Positions 43,432-52,602 of a stretch of DNA of 64,000 bases are shown one piece after another (the stretch's first letter is position 1; each line of letters begins with the position of its first letter). The position numbers were made by a program, and so were the translations under genes. The notes beneath the pieces were generated by a model, which saw only the letters and a list, made by a program, of their open reading frames with translations, was not told where the DNA came from and ran no database searches. Source of the stretch: Tenacibaculum soleae. Lineage in GTDB: Bacteria; Bacteroidota; Bacteroidia; Flavobacteriales; Flavobacteriaceae. Location of the stretch: contig NZ_MAKX01000001.1 in the NCBI RefSeq assembly GCF_001693415.1, forward strand, positions 372,300 through 436,299, read 5' to 3'.

Positions 43432-45120
43432 TTAGTTCTTTTTTGCCCAATTATCACGCAAACCAACGGTTTTATTAAATACTAAATTATTGGCAGTCGA
43501 GTCGTCATCAACATTAAAATATCCTAAACGTTGAAATTGAAATTGTTGCCCTATTGTTGCTGTTTGCAAGCTTGGTTCTACAAATGCGGTAATTTTTTCT
43601 AAAGAATTTGGATTTACAAACTCCATAAAATCTTTGTCTTTATGACTATCTGGTGCTTCATCTAAAAATAAACGATCATAGGCTCTTACCTCAGCTTTTA
43701 CAGCGTGTTTTACCGATACCCAATGTAAAGTTCCTTTTACTTTTCGTTTACTTTCTTCTGTATTACTTCCTGACTTTGTTAACGGATCGTACGTACATTG
43801 AATTTCTGTAATATTACCCTCTGCATCTTTTGTACAGCTATTAGCTGTAATAAAATAGGCATTTTTTAAACGAACTTCTTTTCCTAATTTTAACCTAAAA
43901 AACTTCTTATTTGCTTCTTCTCTAAAATCTTCTCTTTCAATATAAATTTCTCTTGAAAAAGGAACCATTCTTGTTCCTGAATTTTCATCTTCAGGATTAT
44001 TTTCTGCAATTAAAACCTCTTCTTTATCTTCTGGGTAATTAGTAATCACCACTTTTACAGGGTCTAAAACCCCCATTACTCTGTTGGCTGTTTTATTTAA
44101 ATCTTCTCGTATTTTAAACTCTAACAACGAAACGTCAATAATATTTTCTCTTTTTGATACGCCTACTGTTTCGATAAAATTACGGATAGATGCTGGTGTA
44201 TACCCACGACGTCTTAATCCAGAAATTGTTGGCATTCTTGGGTCGTCCCATCCTTTTACAATTCCTTCTTCAACCAATGTTAATAACTTACGCTTACTCA
44301 TTATTGTGTAGCTTAAGTTTAAGCGCGAAAATTCACGCTGTTTTGGTGGATTTGGAAATTCTGTCTTGCTGTATTCGTATACATTATCGCGAAACCAATT
44401 GTATAACTCACGGTGAGGTTTAAACTCTAACGAACATAACGAGTGTGAAATTTGTTCTAAATAATCACTTTCACCATGTGTCCAATCATACATCGGATAA
44501 ATACACCAATCGTTTCCGGTACGGTGATGTGCTTTTTTTAAAATTCGATACATTAAAGGATCGCGCATTAACATATTTGGCGACTCCATATCAATTTTAG
44601 CACGTAAAACATGCGTTCCTTCATCAAATTCACCAGCTTTCATTCGGCTAAATAAATCTAAATTTTCTTCAACCGATCTATTTCTAAAAGGACTATTAGT
44701 CCCAACCTTTGTTGGTGTTCCTTTTTGAGTACGCATTTCTTCAGAAGATTGACTATCAATATACGCTTTACCATCTTTTATTAATAAAACTGCCCAGTCG
44801 TATAATTGCTGAAAGTAATCAGACGAATACAATTCATTTGCCCATTTATACCCTAACCAAGTAACATCTTTTTTAATAGCATCAACATATTCTTGCTCTT
44901 CTTTTGCTGGGTTTGTATCATCAAAACGTAAGTTTACTGGTGCGTTATACTTTTCACCTAAACCAAAACTAATTCCGATAGCTTTCGTGTGACCGATATG
45001 TAAATATCCATTAGGTTCTGGCGGAAAACGAAAACGTAAATTTTCTTTTGGCAATCCGTTTGCTAAATCTTCTTCTATGATTTGCTCTAAAAAATTCAAT
45101 GATTTTTTTTCTTCTGACAT
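43432..45120 (-). CDS. glnS: Glutaminyl-tRNA synthetase
   Basis: 562 residues from ATG 45120 (MSEEKKSLNFLEQIIEEDL). The longest frame starts inside the terminator at 45186-45221 and upstream of the -7 element, so it is rejected. PNGYLHIGHTKA is the HIGH motif, and MSKRKLLTLVEEG the KMSKS-like loop; the C-terminal anticodon-binding barrels follow from about 345. It charges tRNA-Gln in the cytoplasm. Stand-alone gene with its own promoter and terminator. Confidence 0.95.
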   Translation of the reverse strand: MSEEKKSLNFLEQIIEEDLANGLPKENLRFRFPPEPNGYLHIGHTKAIGISFGLGEKYNAPVNLRFDDTNPAKEEQEYVDAIKKDVTWLGYKWANELYSSDYFQQLYDWAVLLIKDGKAYIDSQSSEEMRTQKGTPTKVGTNSPFRNRSVEENLDLFSRMKAGEFDEGTHVLRAKIDMESPNMLMRDPLMYRILKKAHHRTGNDWCIYPMYDWTHGESDYLEQISHSLCSLEFKPHRELYNWFRDNVYEYSKTEFPNPPKQREFSRLNLSYTIMSKRKLLTLVEEGIVKGWDDPRMPTISGLRRRGYTPASIRNFIETVGVSKRENIIDVSLLEFKIREDLNKTANRVMGVLDPVKVVITNYPEDKEEVLIAENNPEDENSGTRMVPFSREIYIEREDFREEANKKFFRLKLGKEVRLKNAYFITANSCTKDAEGNITEIQCTYDPLTKSGSNTEESKRKVKGTLHWVSVKHAVKAEVRAYDRLFLDEAPDSHKDKDFMEFVNPNSLEKITAFVEPSLQTATIGQQFQFQRLGYFNVDDDSTANNLVFNKTVGLRDNWAKKN

Positions 45121-45140
45121 CTTCTGTTGAAATTGAAGTG

Positions 45141-45148
45141 CAAAATTA
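45141..45148 (-). promoter_or_regulatory. -7 element of glnS
   Basis: TAATTTTG on the minus strand fits TAnnTTTG, 20 bases before the ATG at 45120. It supports the short start. Confidence 0.5.
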
Positions 45149-45185
45149 CGGAAAATTGTTGAAGAAAATTTTATCCTAAAAAAAG

Positions 45186-45221
45186 AAAAAGTGAAAACTC
45201 TACATAGAGTTTTCACTTTTT
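45186..45221 (-). terminator. Terminator of the M1 peptidase gene
   Basis: AAAAAGTGAAAACTC (45186-45200) and GAGTTTTCACTTTTT (45207-45221) form a 15-bp perfect stem with a 6-base loop. Confidence 0.92.
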
Positions 45222-45278
45222 TATCAATACCATTTTATAGTGTGATTCTGAAATAAATTCAGAATAACCTTCAAAAGT

Positions 45279-47117
45279 TTATTTACCAAACGAGTTATTT
45301 TCTTGATTGATGTCTGCCATTAATTTTGATGGATCAATTTCAACAGATTTTACTTCTTTAGAAGTTGCAAAAGTATAGGTTGGGTGCGCCCAAGTCCAAT
45401 CAGTTATTACTGTTGCTTTGGTTGGTTTTTCGCCACGCATCATACGTAACGGAATATTAAATGTTTCTTTACTGCCATCTGTGTAAGTTACCTCAACATC
45501 AATAGGCATCGGCATTCTTCCTATTCTTTCTAACACCACTTCTTTACCGTTAACCGATTTTACTCCGTAATCTATGGTGTGCGTTGTTTGTGTCCATTCG
45601 TTTAAATACCAGTCTAAATGAATTCCTGAAACTTTTTCGGCAGTTCTTTTTATATCATTTGGCGTTGGGTGTTTAAATGAAAAATCAGTAAAGTATTTTT
45701 TTAATGTTTTTGCTACATTTTCCTCTCCAATAATATACTCTAACTGTGATAAGAAAATATTTCCTTTAGAATAACTTGCTACACCGTAAGCTGTGTTTGT
45801 ATGATACCTATCTGCATGTGTAGATAATGATTCTTCAATGTTATTTTTTACTACATAATTGTAGCCCATATATGAACCTCTGTGTGGATTTTTTACATTT
45901 TTACCTAAAATTGCATTTTCTGCTTTGTTAGATATATAGGTAGTAAACCCCTCATCCATCCATGGATGCTTGCTTTCGTTACTTGCTAATAAAAACTGAA
46001 ACCAAGTATGTGCCATTTCGTGTGCTGTTACACCAAATAAACTTCCCCAGCTACGTTTTCCGGTAATTAAAGTACTCATTGCGTACTCCATTCCACCATC
46101 ACCACCTTGTATTACTGAATATTGTTTGTATGGATATTGCCCTATGTTTTCAGAAAAATAATTCATTAATTCAGCAGTTTTAGGCTGTAATTTTTTCCAA
46201 TTTTCTAGATATTTAGCCTCTAATGTTTTTTTGTAAAGGAAATGTAAGTCGATTCCGTTATCCATTTTATAGGTGTCGTGAATATATTCTGGGTCGGCAC
46301 CCCAAGTAAAGTCATGCACATTTGGTGCTTTAAATTTCCATGTTAATTTTTTTCCTGAAGGAAGATTTAAGGCTTCATTTTTATTCTCATAACCATGCCC
46401 TACTTCTTGTGGATTCTGCAAGTAACCTGTACCTCCAACTACGTAATTTTTATCAATATGAAGTGTTACATCAAAATTACCCCAAACACCATGAAACTCT
46501 CTAGCTATATATGGTGGTGTATGCCATCCTTCAAAATCATATTCTGCCATTTTAGGATACCATTGACTCATTGATAATGCAACACCTTCGGCACTATTAC
46601 GCCCAGAACGACGAATTTGATTTGGCACTTGTGCATCAAAAACCATATCAAACGTTACGCTTTCTCCTGGTTGAATTGCTTTATTTAATGTTACTTCTAA
46701 AATAGTTCCTACTGTTTCGTGGTTTACTGCAACTCCATTTTGTGTTAACGAGTTAACCTTTATGTAACCTATTTCTGTTGGCGATAGTTTTACAATTTTG
46801 TCGGCAATCTTTTTACCTGGATCTTTAATGTTTCTCGAACGAATATCCATTTGAGAATTTGGTTGAAAAGCATTAAAATATAAGTGATAAAAAACTTTAT
46901 CTAAAACATCTGGCGAATTGTTTGTATACACCACTTTTTGCTTTCCTTTATATTGATATGTTTTTACATCCATATCAATATCCATCGTATAATCAATATG
47001 TTGTTGCCAATAGTTTTGACTTTTTGTTTTTTTTATTGGATTTTCTGTTACCTGTTTGCTTGTTGCTGCACAAGAAACAATTGATAATAATGAAAGTCCT
47101 AAAATTATTTTTTTCAT
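45279..47117 (-). CDS. M1-family metallopeptidase, lipoprotein
   Basis: 612 residues. A lipoprotein signal (SIVSC, Cys16) is followed by an N-terminal beta domain and the thermolysin-like catalytic domain with HEMAH at 366-370 and the third zinc ligand Glu389 in MDEGFTTYI. GGMEYAM (341-347) replaces the classical GAMEN. It probably trims peptides at the cell surface or periplasm. It lies one base after the small membrane-protein gene upstream. Confidence 0.92.
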   Translation of the reverse strand: MKKIILGLSLLSIVSCAATSKQVTENPIKKTKSQNYWQQHIDYTMDIDMDVKTYQYKGKQKVVYTNNSPDVLDKVFYHLYFNAFQPNSQMDIRSRNIKDPGKKIADKIVKLSPTEIGYIKVNSLTQNGVAVNHETVGTILEVTLNKAIQPGESVTFDMVFDAQVPNQIRRSGRNSAEGVALSMSQWYPKMAEYDFEGWHTPPYIAREFHGVWGNFDVTLHIDKNYVVGGTGYLQNPQEVGHGYENKNEALNLPSGKKLTWKFKAPNVHDFTWGADPEYIHDTYKMDNGIDLHFLYKKTLEAKYLENWKKLQPKTAELMNYFSENIGQYPYKQYSVIQGGDGGMEYAMSTLITGKRSWGSLFGVTAHEMAHTWFQFLLASNESKHPWMDEGFTTYISNKAENAILGKNVKNPHRGSYMGYNYVVKNNIEESLSTHADRYHTNTAYGVASYSKGNIFLSQLEYIIGEENVAKTLKKYFTDFSFKHPTPNDIKRTAEKVSGIHLDWYLNEWTQTTHTIDYGVKSVNGKEVVLERIGRMPMPIDVEVTYTDGSKETFNIPLRMMRGEKPTKATVITDWTWAHPTYTFATSKEVKSVEIDPSKLMADINQENNSFGK

Positions 47118-47118
47118 A

Positions 47119-47523
47119 TTAAATTGATTTAATTCCTATTGTAGTTAGGGTGTTTTTTAAACTATTAAATTCGTTTTCATTTTTTAAAATAGAAAAACTT
47201 CTTTTTTTTCCGTTATGTAATTTTAAAAAAATGCGTTCTTTACCATAAATTTTCTTAGTTTCAACACCTTCAATTTTAGATAACTTATAGGTTGTTTTCC
47301 ATGATCTTTTAAATAAATAAAAGAGTATTGCTACTACTGATATTACTCCTAACAATAACATGAAAATAAATAAAATTTCATTTTTAGAATAACTTATAGA
47401 AACCAATTGAAAACTCATATTAACTACATTTACTGATAATAATATTAGTACTAAACGTGAATGTAATGGAACATCATCTTTAATAATTAATAACTCTTTT
47501 TGTTTATCAAACTCTAACTGCAT
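47119..47523 (-). CDS. Hypothetical membrane protein, possibly with a PH-like domain
   Basis: 134 residues: a short polar N-terminus (LEFDKQKELLIIKDDVPLHS), two transmembrane helices (about 24-45 and 53-70), then a hydrophilic end (EGVETKKIYGKERIFLKLHN) with a beta pattern like a bacterial PH domain. I do not recognise the family. It precedes the M1 peptidase by one base and is co-transcribed with it. Confidence 0.65.
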   Translation of the reverse strand: MQLEFDKQKELLIIKDDVPLHSRLVLILLSVNVVNMSFQLVSISYSKNEILFIFMLLLGVISVVAILFYLFKRSWKTTYKLSKIEGVETKKIYGKERIFLKLHNGKKRSFSILKNENEFNSLKNTLTTIGIKSI

Positions 47524-47540
47524 AAGGCGTTTTATAACAA

Positions 47541-47570
47541 AAAAAGAGCATCAAAAATAATGCTCTTTTT
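47541..47570 (-). terminator. Terminator of the MBL-subtilase operon
   Basis: AAAAAGAGCAT (47541-47551) and ATGCTCTTTTT (47560-47570) form an 11-bp stem with an 8-base loop, downstream of the subtilase stop. Confidence 0.88.
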
Positions 47571-47589
47571 TACTTTGTAATTCTACATT

Positions 47590-49233
47590 TTATTTTCTAC
47601 CGTTTACCATTCTATCGGCCATTCTAACTGCATTGTATGCATTTACAACACGTCCAGAAACTGATAAATCTGCAAAAGGAACTTTTTCAACTGGCTTACC
47701 ATATCTAGCACCTGTACCTGGTTTATTAACGTCTAAATTAATTTTAGTACCAGAGTTCATTAAAATATGTTTTACTTGACTTGCTGATAATTCTGGGTAA
47801 TAAGAACGAACTAAAGCAGCTACACCTGCAGCTGAAGGTGCTGCCATTGAAGTACCGCTAAATTTTTTGTATTCACCATCAGGTGTAGTAGAGTGTACTT
47901 GTACTCCTGGTGCAAAAACATCTACATTTAATTTACCATAGTTAGAAAAAGTTGCTGGTAATTTTTCATTATAGTTAGCACTCATTGCTCCTAACGTTAA
48001 TACATTATCAGAAATTTCGTTTACTAAATCTGGTGCATCATTAGGAAAAGTTTTTTCAACATCGATATTTTTACCATCGTTACCTGCTGCGTTTACAATT
48101 AAAACATCTTTAGAAGCTGCATATTTTAATGCTTCGTAAACCCATTCTTTATTTGGTGAAAATGCTTTACCAAAACTAGTATTAATTACTTTTGCTCCGT
48201 TATCAACTGCATAACGAATACCTAAAGCTACATCTTTATCATACTCATCTCCGTCAGAAACTGAACGTACTGCCATCATTTTCACATTATTTGCAACACC
48301 ATTCATTCCTTTACCATTGTTACGCGTAGCACCAATAATACCAGAAACATGAGAACCGTGTGCTTCTCCTTTTTCTGAATGCCCAATATTTCCATCTCCA
48401 TAACCAGGCTTATCGTTAATATCATAAGCATTATCACCTACAACAGTACGGTAATCTGTTTTTAAGTTATCTCCATTTATTGTTGCATTTGCAGTTTTAA
48501 CTAACTTAGCTAATTCTTCTTTTGCTTGTGTTAATGAACTTAATCCAAAACCATACATTTGCTTTGCACCTTCAGCAGCCTTTGTTAAAGCAACATCAGT
48601 AGTTTTTAAAGCTAATACTTGTTCTTTTGTATAATCTGCTTTTCCAAAATGTTTTGCTAAAGCTGCATCAGCCATAGTTACTCCATCTAACATTTTTTTA
48701 TAACGGGCTGCATTCTTTTTAGCTGCATCTACTTTTGTTTTTTGAAATGCTTTTACTTCTTTTAAAGTTTCTGCATCAGCAACAGAAGGATTCATTAAAA
48801 TACGTTCGTACTCTAAATGTTCTTTATAAGAGCTTCCTAAAAAGTTCCATCCGTTAATATCATCAACATACCCATTTTTGTCATCATCAATCCCGTTTCC
48901 GGCAATTTCTTTAGTGTTTACCCAAGCAACATCTACTAAATCTTCGTGCTTTAAATCGGTACCAGAATCTACTACTCCAACAACAACTTCAACTCCTTTT
49001 TTTCCTTTTAAGAAATCGTAAGCTTTATTAACACTCATTCCAGGAATAGTATCTGTAGCTAAATCTAAATGTTGCCAATTATCTTTTTCATAAGCTGTTA
49101 ATTCAGCTTTTTTTGCTGAAATATTTACCACAGTATTACTTCCTGTTGGTACTGCCACTTTACTTACTGATGAACAACCTACTAATGTAGTAATTGCAAT
49201 TGCTGAGTAAAATACGGGTTTCAAAACTCTCAT
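47590..49233 (-). CDS. S8-family serine peptidase (subtilase), lipoprotein
   Basis: 547 residues with a lipoprotein signal (LVGC, Cys20). The catalytic triad is complete: Asp89 (VVDSGTDLKH), His292 (AHGSHVSGI) and Ser462 (FSGTSMAAPS). About 200 residues separate Asp and His, against a few dozen in ordinary subtilisins; this insert (about 130-285) is helical and rich in Lys and Ala. It stops soon after the catalytic core, without a type IX secretion domain, so it is likely anchored in the periplasm or at the outer membrane. It follows the MBL gene by 10 bases. Confidence 0.92.
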   Translation of the reverse strand: MRVLKPVFYSAIAITTLVGCSSVSKVAVPTGSNTVVNISAKKAELTAYEKDNWQHLDLATDTIPGMSVNKAYDFLKGKKGVEVVVGVVDSGTDLKHEDLVDVAWVNTKEIAGNGIDDDKNGYVDDINGWNFLGSSYKEHLEYERILMNPSVADAETLKEVKAFQKTKVDAAKKNAARYKKMLDGVTMADAALAKHFGKADYTKEQVLALKTTDVALTKAAEGAKQMYGFGLSSLTQAKEELAKLVKTANATINGDNLKTDYRTVVGDNAYDINDKPGYGDGNIGHSEKGEAHGSHVSGIIGATRNNGKGMNGVANNVKMMAVRSVSDGDEYDKDVALGIRYAVDNGAKVINTSFGKAFSPNKEWVYEALKYAASKDVLIVNAAGNDGKNIDVEKTFPNDAPDLVNEISDNVLTLGAMSANYNEKLPATFSNYGKLNVDVFAPGVQVHSTTPDGEYKKFSGTSMAAPSAAGVAALVRSYYPELSASQVKHILMNSGTKINLDVNKPGTGARYGKPVEKVPFADLSVSGRVVNAYNAVRMADRMVNGRK

Positions 49234-49243
49234 AATCTTTATC

Positions 49244-50089
49244 TTAATTAAATATATCTGTAAATTTATAACTCTCTTTTAATCGTACTCCTTTTTCGGT
49301 GTGCTTTACTGTAATCAACTCGTTATAAGCATCGTGCTCTAAGAACAAGTAAAACTCTTTATCAGCTGCTTCATTTAAAAAGGCTTCTTTTTCTTTTAAT
49401 GTTAATAATGGCCTGGTATCATAGCCCATCACATACGGTAAAGGTATATGACCTGCGGTTGGTAATAAATCGGCCATAAAAACAATAGTTTTATCTTGAT
49501 ATTGAATTTTTGGTAGCATTTGTTTTTCGGTATGTCCATCTTTAAACAATACATCAAAACCAACATAATCTTTTGCATTTAAGTGTAAAAAATTAAGTTG
49601 TCCGCTTTCTTTAATTGGTTGTATGTTTTCTTGTAAAAATGATGCTTTTTCTCGTGGATTTGGGTTTACTGCCCAATCCCAATGACGTTGATTACTCCAA
49701 AAACGAGCATTTTTAAATGCTGGCTCGTATCCTGTTTTATCTTTATTCCATTGAATAGACCCTCCGCAATGATCAAAATGTAAATGTGTTAAAAAAACAT
49801 CGGTAATATCATCTCTATGAAAACCGTGTTTTGCCAAGGAAACGTCTAAAGAAAAATCGCCAAACAAATAATAATATCCGAAGAATTTATCGGATTGTTT
49901 GTTTCCGATTCCTGTATCAATTAAAGTTAATCGATTTCCATCTTCAATAAGCATACAACGCATACTCATTGATATCATGTTTTTATCGTCGGCAGGGTTT
50001 GTTTTTTGCCAAATTGATTTTGGAACTACGCCAAACATAGCGCCACCGTCTAATTTAAAATTACCTGTTTCTATGGGATAAATTCGCAT
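49244..50089 (-). CDS. MBL-fold metallohydrolase
   Basis: 281 residues with no signal peptide. LTHLHFDHCGGS is the HxHxDH metal site, with IDTGIG upstream, FKDGHTEKQM and MADLLPTAGH completing the site. The layout recalls AttM/AHL-lactonase-like or general MBL hydrolases; the substrate cannot be told. It precedes the subtilase gene in a two-gene operon. A near-consensus -7 (CATATTTG) lies a few bases before its ATG. Confidence 0.88.
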   Translation of the reverse strand: MRIYPIETGNFKLDGGAMFGVVPKSIWQKTNPADDKNMISMSMRCMLIEDGNRLTLIDTGIGNKQSDKFFGYYYLFGDFSLDVSLAKHGFHRDDITDVFLTHLHFDHCGGSIQWNKDKTGYEPAFKNARFWSNQRHWDWAVNPNPREKASFLQENIQPIKESGQLNFLHLNAKDYVGFDVLFKDGHTEKQMLPKIQYQDKTIVFMADLLPTAGHIPLPYVMGYDTRPLLTLKEKEAFLNEAADKEFYLFLEHDAYNELITVKHTEKGVRLKESYKFTDIFN

Positions 50090-50241
50090 AACTACAAATA
50101 TGCGGAATTTTAACGTAACTTTTTGTTAAGAAAAACAAAAAAGATACTCTATTTATGAGCATCTTTTAGTTTATCTTTTTTAAATATTAATTAGTGACTT
50201 TTTCTTTTCTATACTATCTTTACTTTTTTTAATTGAAAACA

Positions 50242-50826
50242 ATGCATACTACATCCTTATTAAATTATATACATAAATATATCAATTTAACTTCTGATGA
50301 AGAGGCTTTGTTGCTTTCTAAAATAGTTCGCAGAAAATATCTTAAAGATCAATATATTGTACAACAAGGAGATATTTGTAAAACAGAATGTTTTATTTTG
50401 TCTGGATGTACCAAAACTTTTTATGTTGATGATGAAGGGCAAGAACATATTGTAATGTTTGCTATTGAAGATTGGTGGACATCTGATATGGGAAGTTTTA
50501 TAACCCAAACCCCTGCCGATTATAATATACAATGTATAGAAAATACCGAACTTTTTCAGATTTCTTACAATATTATTGAAGAGCTTTATATCGAAATTCC
50601 GAAGTTAGAACGATTTTTTAGAAAAATTATTGAACGCGCCTTAGTTGCTTCACAAAAACGTATTGTTAGTAATTTTAGCCTTACCGCAAAAGAAAGATAC
50701 CTTCTCTTTAAAGAAACCTATCCTAAAATAGAACAACGTGTTCCGCAATATATGATTGCTTCTTATTTAGGAATCACCAAAGAGTTTTTAAGTAAAATTA
50801 AAAGTCAACTTATCCAAAATCAATAA
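50242..50826 (+). CDS. Crp/Fnr-family transcriptional regulator 1
   Basis: 194 residues from ATG 50242; a TTG at 50233 is the longer alternative. A cyclic-nucleotide-binding-like beta-roll (about 25-120, with IVQQGDICKTECFILSG) is followed by a short HTH (about 155-190, RVPQYMIASYLGITKEFLSK). There are no Cys clusters of FNR type at the N-terminus. The next genes (SnoaL-like, YceI) may be its targets: an 18-bp palindrome lies between at 50828-50845. It is similar to regulator 3 at 54980, with the same RVPQYMIASYL.ITPEFLS pattern. Confidence 0.88.
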   Translation: MHTTSLLNYIHKYINLTSDEEALLLSKIVRRKYLKDQYIVQQGDICKTECFILSGCTKTFYVDDEGQEHIVMFAIEDWWTSDMGSFITQTPADYNIQCIENTELFQISYNIIEELYIEIPKLERFFRKIIERALVASQKRIVSNFSLTAKERYLLFKETYPKIEQRVPQYMIASYLGITKEFLSKIKSQLIQNQ

Positions 50827-50827
50827 A

Positions 50828-50845
50828 TGTTAATCTAGTTTAACA
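50828..50845. promoter_or_regulatory. Palindrome upstream of the SnoaL-like gene, candidate site for regulator 1
   Basis: TGTTAATCTAGTTTAACA matches its reverse complement at 16 of 18 positions. It begins 2 bases after the stop codon of regulator 1. A near-consensus -7 (GACATTTG, 50889-50896) places its centre at about -65, a class I activator position; no -33 TTG is evident. Confidence 0.5.
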
Positions 50846-50921
50846 TCATTTCATAATCTACTTCATTTTCTAAAAATGTTTTGTTTTAGACATTTGTATC
50901 ATCATATTTAAAACACAAAAG

Positions 50922-51275
50922 ATGAATACATTATTAGAAAAAATTAGCACAATTAACGATATGATTTTACAAGGAAAAGCTTTAGAAGCTTTTGATGAGT
51001 TTTATCATAACGATGTTGTAATGCAAGAAAACGACAACCCAATTATTAAAGGAAAAGCAGCTAACAGACAACGCGAAGAAGAATTTTTTGCTGCAATTAC
51101 CGATTTTAGAGGCGCCCAACCTTTAAAAGTAACCATAGGCGAAAACACCACTATGGTTGAATGGCATTTTGATTATACCCATAAAGATTGGGGAATTAGA
51201 AACTACACTCAAGTTGCCGTACAAGACTGGAAAGATGGTAAAATAATTAAAGAAAAATTTTATTACGGAGCTTAA
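50922..51275 (+). CDS. SnoaL-like / NTF2-fold protein
   Basis: 117 residues with the NTF2 pattern: helix start (LLEKISTINDMILQGKALEAFDEFY), HNDVVMQENDNPIIKGKAANR, and EWHFDYTHKDWGIRNYTQVAVQDWKDGKI. This fold binds small hydrophobic ligands or works as a small hydrolase or isomerase; function unknown. It lies between regulator 1 and a YceI gene and should be co-transcribed with the latter (33-base gap). Confidence 0.85.
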   Translation: MNTLLEKISTINDMILQGKALEAFDEFYHNDVVMQENDNPIIKGKAANRQREEEFFAAITDFRGAQPLKVTIGENTTMVEWHFDYTHKDWGIRNYTQVAVQDWKDGKIIKEKFYYGA

Positions 51276-51307
51276 ACTATAACATTAACAATTAAAAAAA
51301 ATAAACA

Positions 51308-51886
51308 ATGAATAAATCAATAAAAAACATCGCAACTATTGCCTTTATGGCTCTTTTAACTTTTTCTTTTACAACTATAAAAAAGGAAAGAAAGGAAATT
51401 AACGTTACTAAAAGTAATGTAATTTGGAAAGGTTATAAAGTTACAGGATCACACCAAGGAACTATTGCAATAAAATCGGGTCATTTAAATTTTAATGACA
51501 ATAAATTAACTGGGGGAGCATTTGTTATTGATATGCTATCTATTAATAATACCGACTTAGACGGAGAATACAAAGGTAAATTGGAAGGGCATTTAAAATC
51601 GGATGATTTTTTTGGAGTTAAAAAATTTCCAACAGCAACTTTAAAGTTTAAAAAGGTAAAAAGTATTGGAAAAAATGCTTACAAAGTTACTGGAGATCTT
51701 ACTATTAAAGGAAAAACAAACTCTGTTAAATTTACACTATCTGTGTATGGAAATAAAGCTAGTGTATCTTTAAAAATTGATCGTTCAAAATTTAATGTAA
51801 AATATGGTTCTACAAGTTTTTTCGATAATTTAAAAGACAAAGCTATTTATGATGAATTTGACTTAGTTGCTGATTTAGAATTTTAA
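51308..51886 (+). CDS. YceI-family periplasmic protein
   Basis: 192 residues: signal peptide (about 1-22), then the lipocalin-like YceI domain, with NVIWKGYKVTGSHQGTIAIKSG, HLKSDDFFGVKKFPTATLKF and GDLTIKGKTNSVKF, all typical. YceI proteins bind isoprenoid lipids such as quinones and are often stress-induced. A terminator follows. Confidence 0.93.
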   Translation: MNKSIKNIATIAFMALLTFSFTTIKKERKEINVTKSNVIWKGYKVTGSHQGTIAIKSGHLNFNDNKLTGGAFVIDMLSINNTDLDGEYKGKLEGHLKSDDFFGVKKFPTATLKFKKVKSIGKNAYKVTGDLTIKGKTNSVKFTLSVYGNKASVSLKIDRSKFNVKYGSTSFFDNLKDKAIYDEFDLVADLEF

Positions 51887-51908
51887 AATTTAATTCAAAG
51901 TAAATTTT

Positions 51909-51940
51909 AAGCGTAAGTATTTTTTACTTGCGCTTTTTTT
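51909..51940. terminator. Terminator between YceI and tetR genes
   Basis: AAGCGTAAGTA (51909-51919) pairs with TACTTGCGCTT (51925-51935), with one G-U pair, followed by T. The genes converge here. Confidence 0.85.
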
Positions 51941-52521
51941 CAATTTAATAATGATAATGCTAAATTTACGGAACTTGTTAATTCTTTTTTATCTGGATTA
52001 ATTTTTGAAACTACTCGTACCCCACTATAGATGGTATATAATAAAGAAGCTACTGTTTTTAAATCTTGCTTTGATTTTAATTGTCCTTTATCTTTTCCTT
52101 TTTGTAAAGCATTAAAAAATACTGTTTCCAATTCTTTTTTATTTTCTTCTAATGCTTTAAAAATTGTTGGGTCTCCAGGAACCAATTCGGTTGTTGCATT
52201 TACCACAAAACAACCTTTTTTATCAGCGTCACAAATTGCCTCATCAATGGCTATTTCAAATAATTTAGAAAATGCTTCCTTTACATTTTCATGATTTTTA
52301 AAAAATTGTCTTAAACCTTCAATTCCTGTTTTTCTGTAATACTGAAACGCTTTTTTAAATAACGTATCCTTATCACCAAAAGTACTGTACAAACTAGCTC
52401 TGTTAATACCTAAATGGCTCACTAAATCATTAATTGAAGTTGCAGCATATCCTTGTTTCCAAAACAAATTCATTGCTTTGATTAAAACTTCATTCTCATC
52501 AAATAACTTAACTCTTGGCAT
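51940..52521 (-). CDS. TetR/AcrR-family transcriptional regulator
   Basis: 193 residues from ATG 52521 (MPRVKLFDENEVLIKAMNLF). A longer frame to 52581 starts within the spacer terminator and operator, so it is rejected. The N-terminal HTH (about 10-55, with LFWKQGYAATSINDLVSHLG) is typical. The C-terminal ligand domain has CDADKKGCFVVNATTELVPG. It probably represses the SDR gene upstream in the same direction; matching operator-like sites lie at both genes. Confidence 0.92.
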   Translation of the reverse strand: MPRVKLFDENEVLIKAMNLFWKQGYAATSINDLVSHLGINRASLYSTFGDKDTLFKKAFQYYRKTGIEGLRQFFKNHENVKEAFSKLFEIAIDEAICDADKKGCFVVNATTELVPGDPTIFKALEENKKELETVFFNALQKGKDKGQLKSKQDLKTVASLLYTIYSGVRVVSKINPDKKELTSSVNLALSLLN

Positions 52522-52531
52522 ATATAAAAAA

Positions 52532-52556
52532 TGTGGAAGCGTAAAACACTTCCACA
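52532..52556 (-). terminator. Terminator or attenuator between the SDR and tetR genes
   Basis: TGTGGAAG (52532-52539) pairs with CTTCCACA (52549-52556). On the minus strand a T run and the tetR ATG follow within about 11 bases, so it may limit read-through from the SDR gene into tetR. Confidence 0.7.
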
Positions 52557-52570
52557 AAGATAAAATTATT

Positions 52571-52584
52571 GGAATCATCATTCC
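52571..52584. promoter_or_regulatory. TetR operator-like site 3, upstream of tetR
   Basis: GGAATCATCATTCC lies within an 18-base palindrome-like TTGGAATCATCATTCCAA, between the SDR stop and the tetR start. It fits the same 14-bp pattern (RGAAynATynTTCC) as two sites at the SDR promoter. Confidence 0.55.
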
Positions 52585-52602
52585 AAAAAATAATAAAAAA
52601 AT

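Noticed and set aside
45121..45216. Longer N-terminus for glnS
   Set aside because: It would begin within a terminator hairpin and upstream of a -7 element, and adds residues not found in the family.
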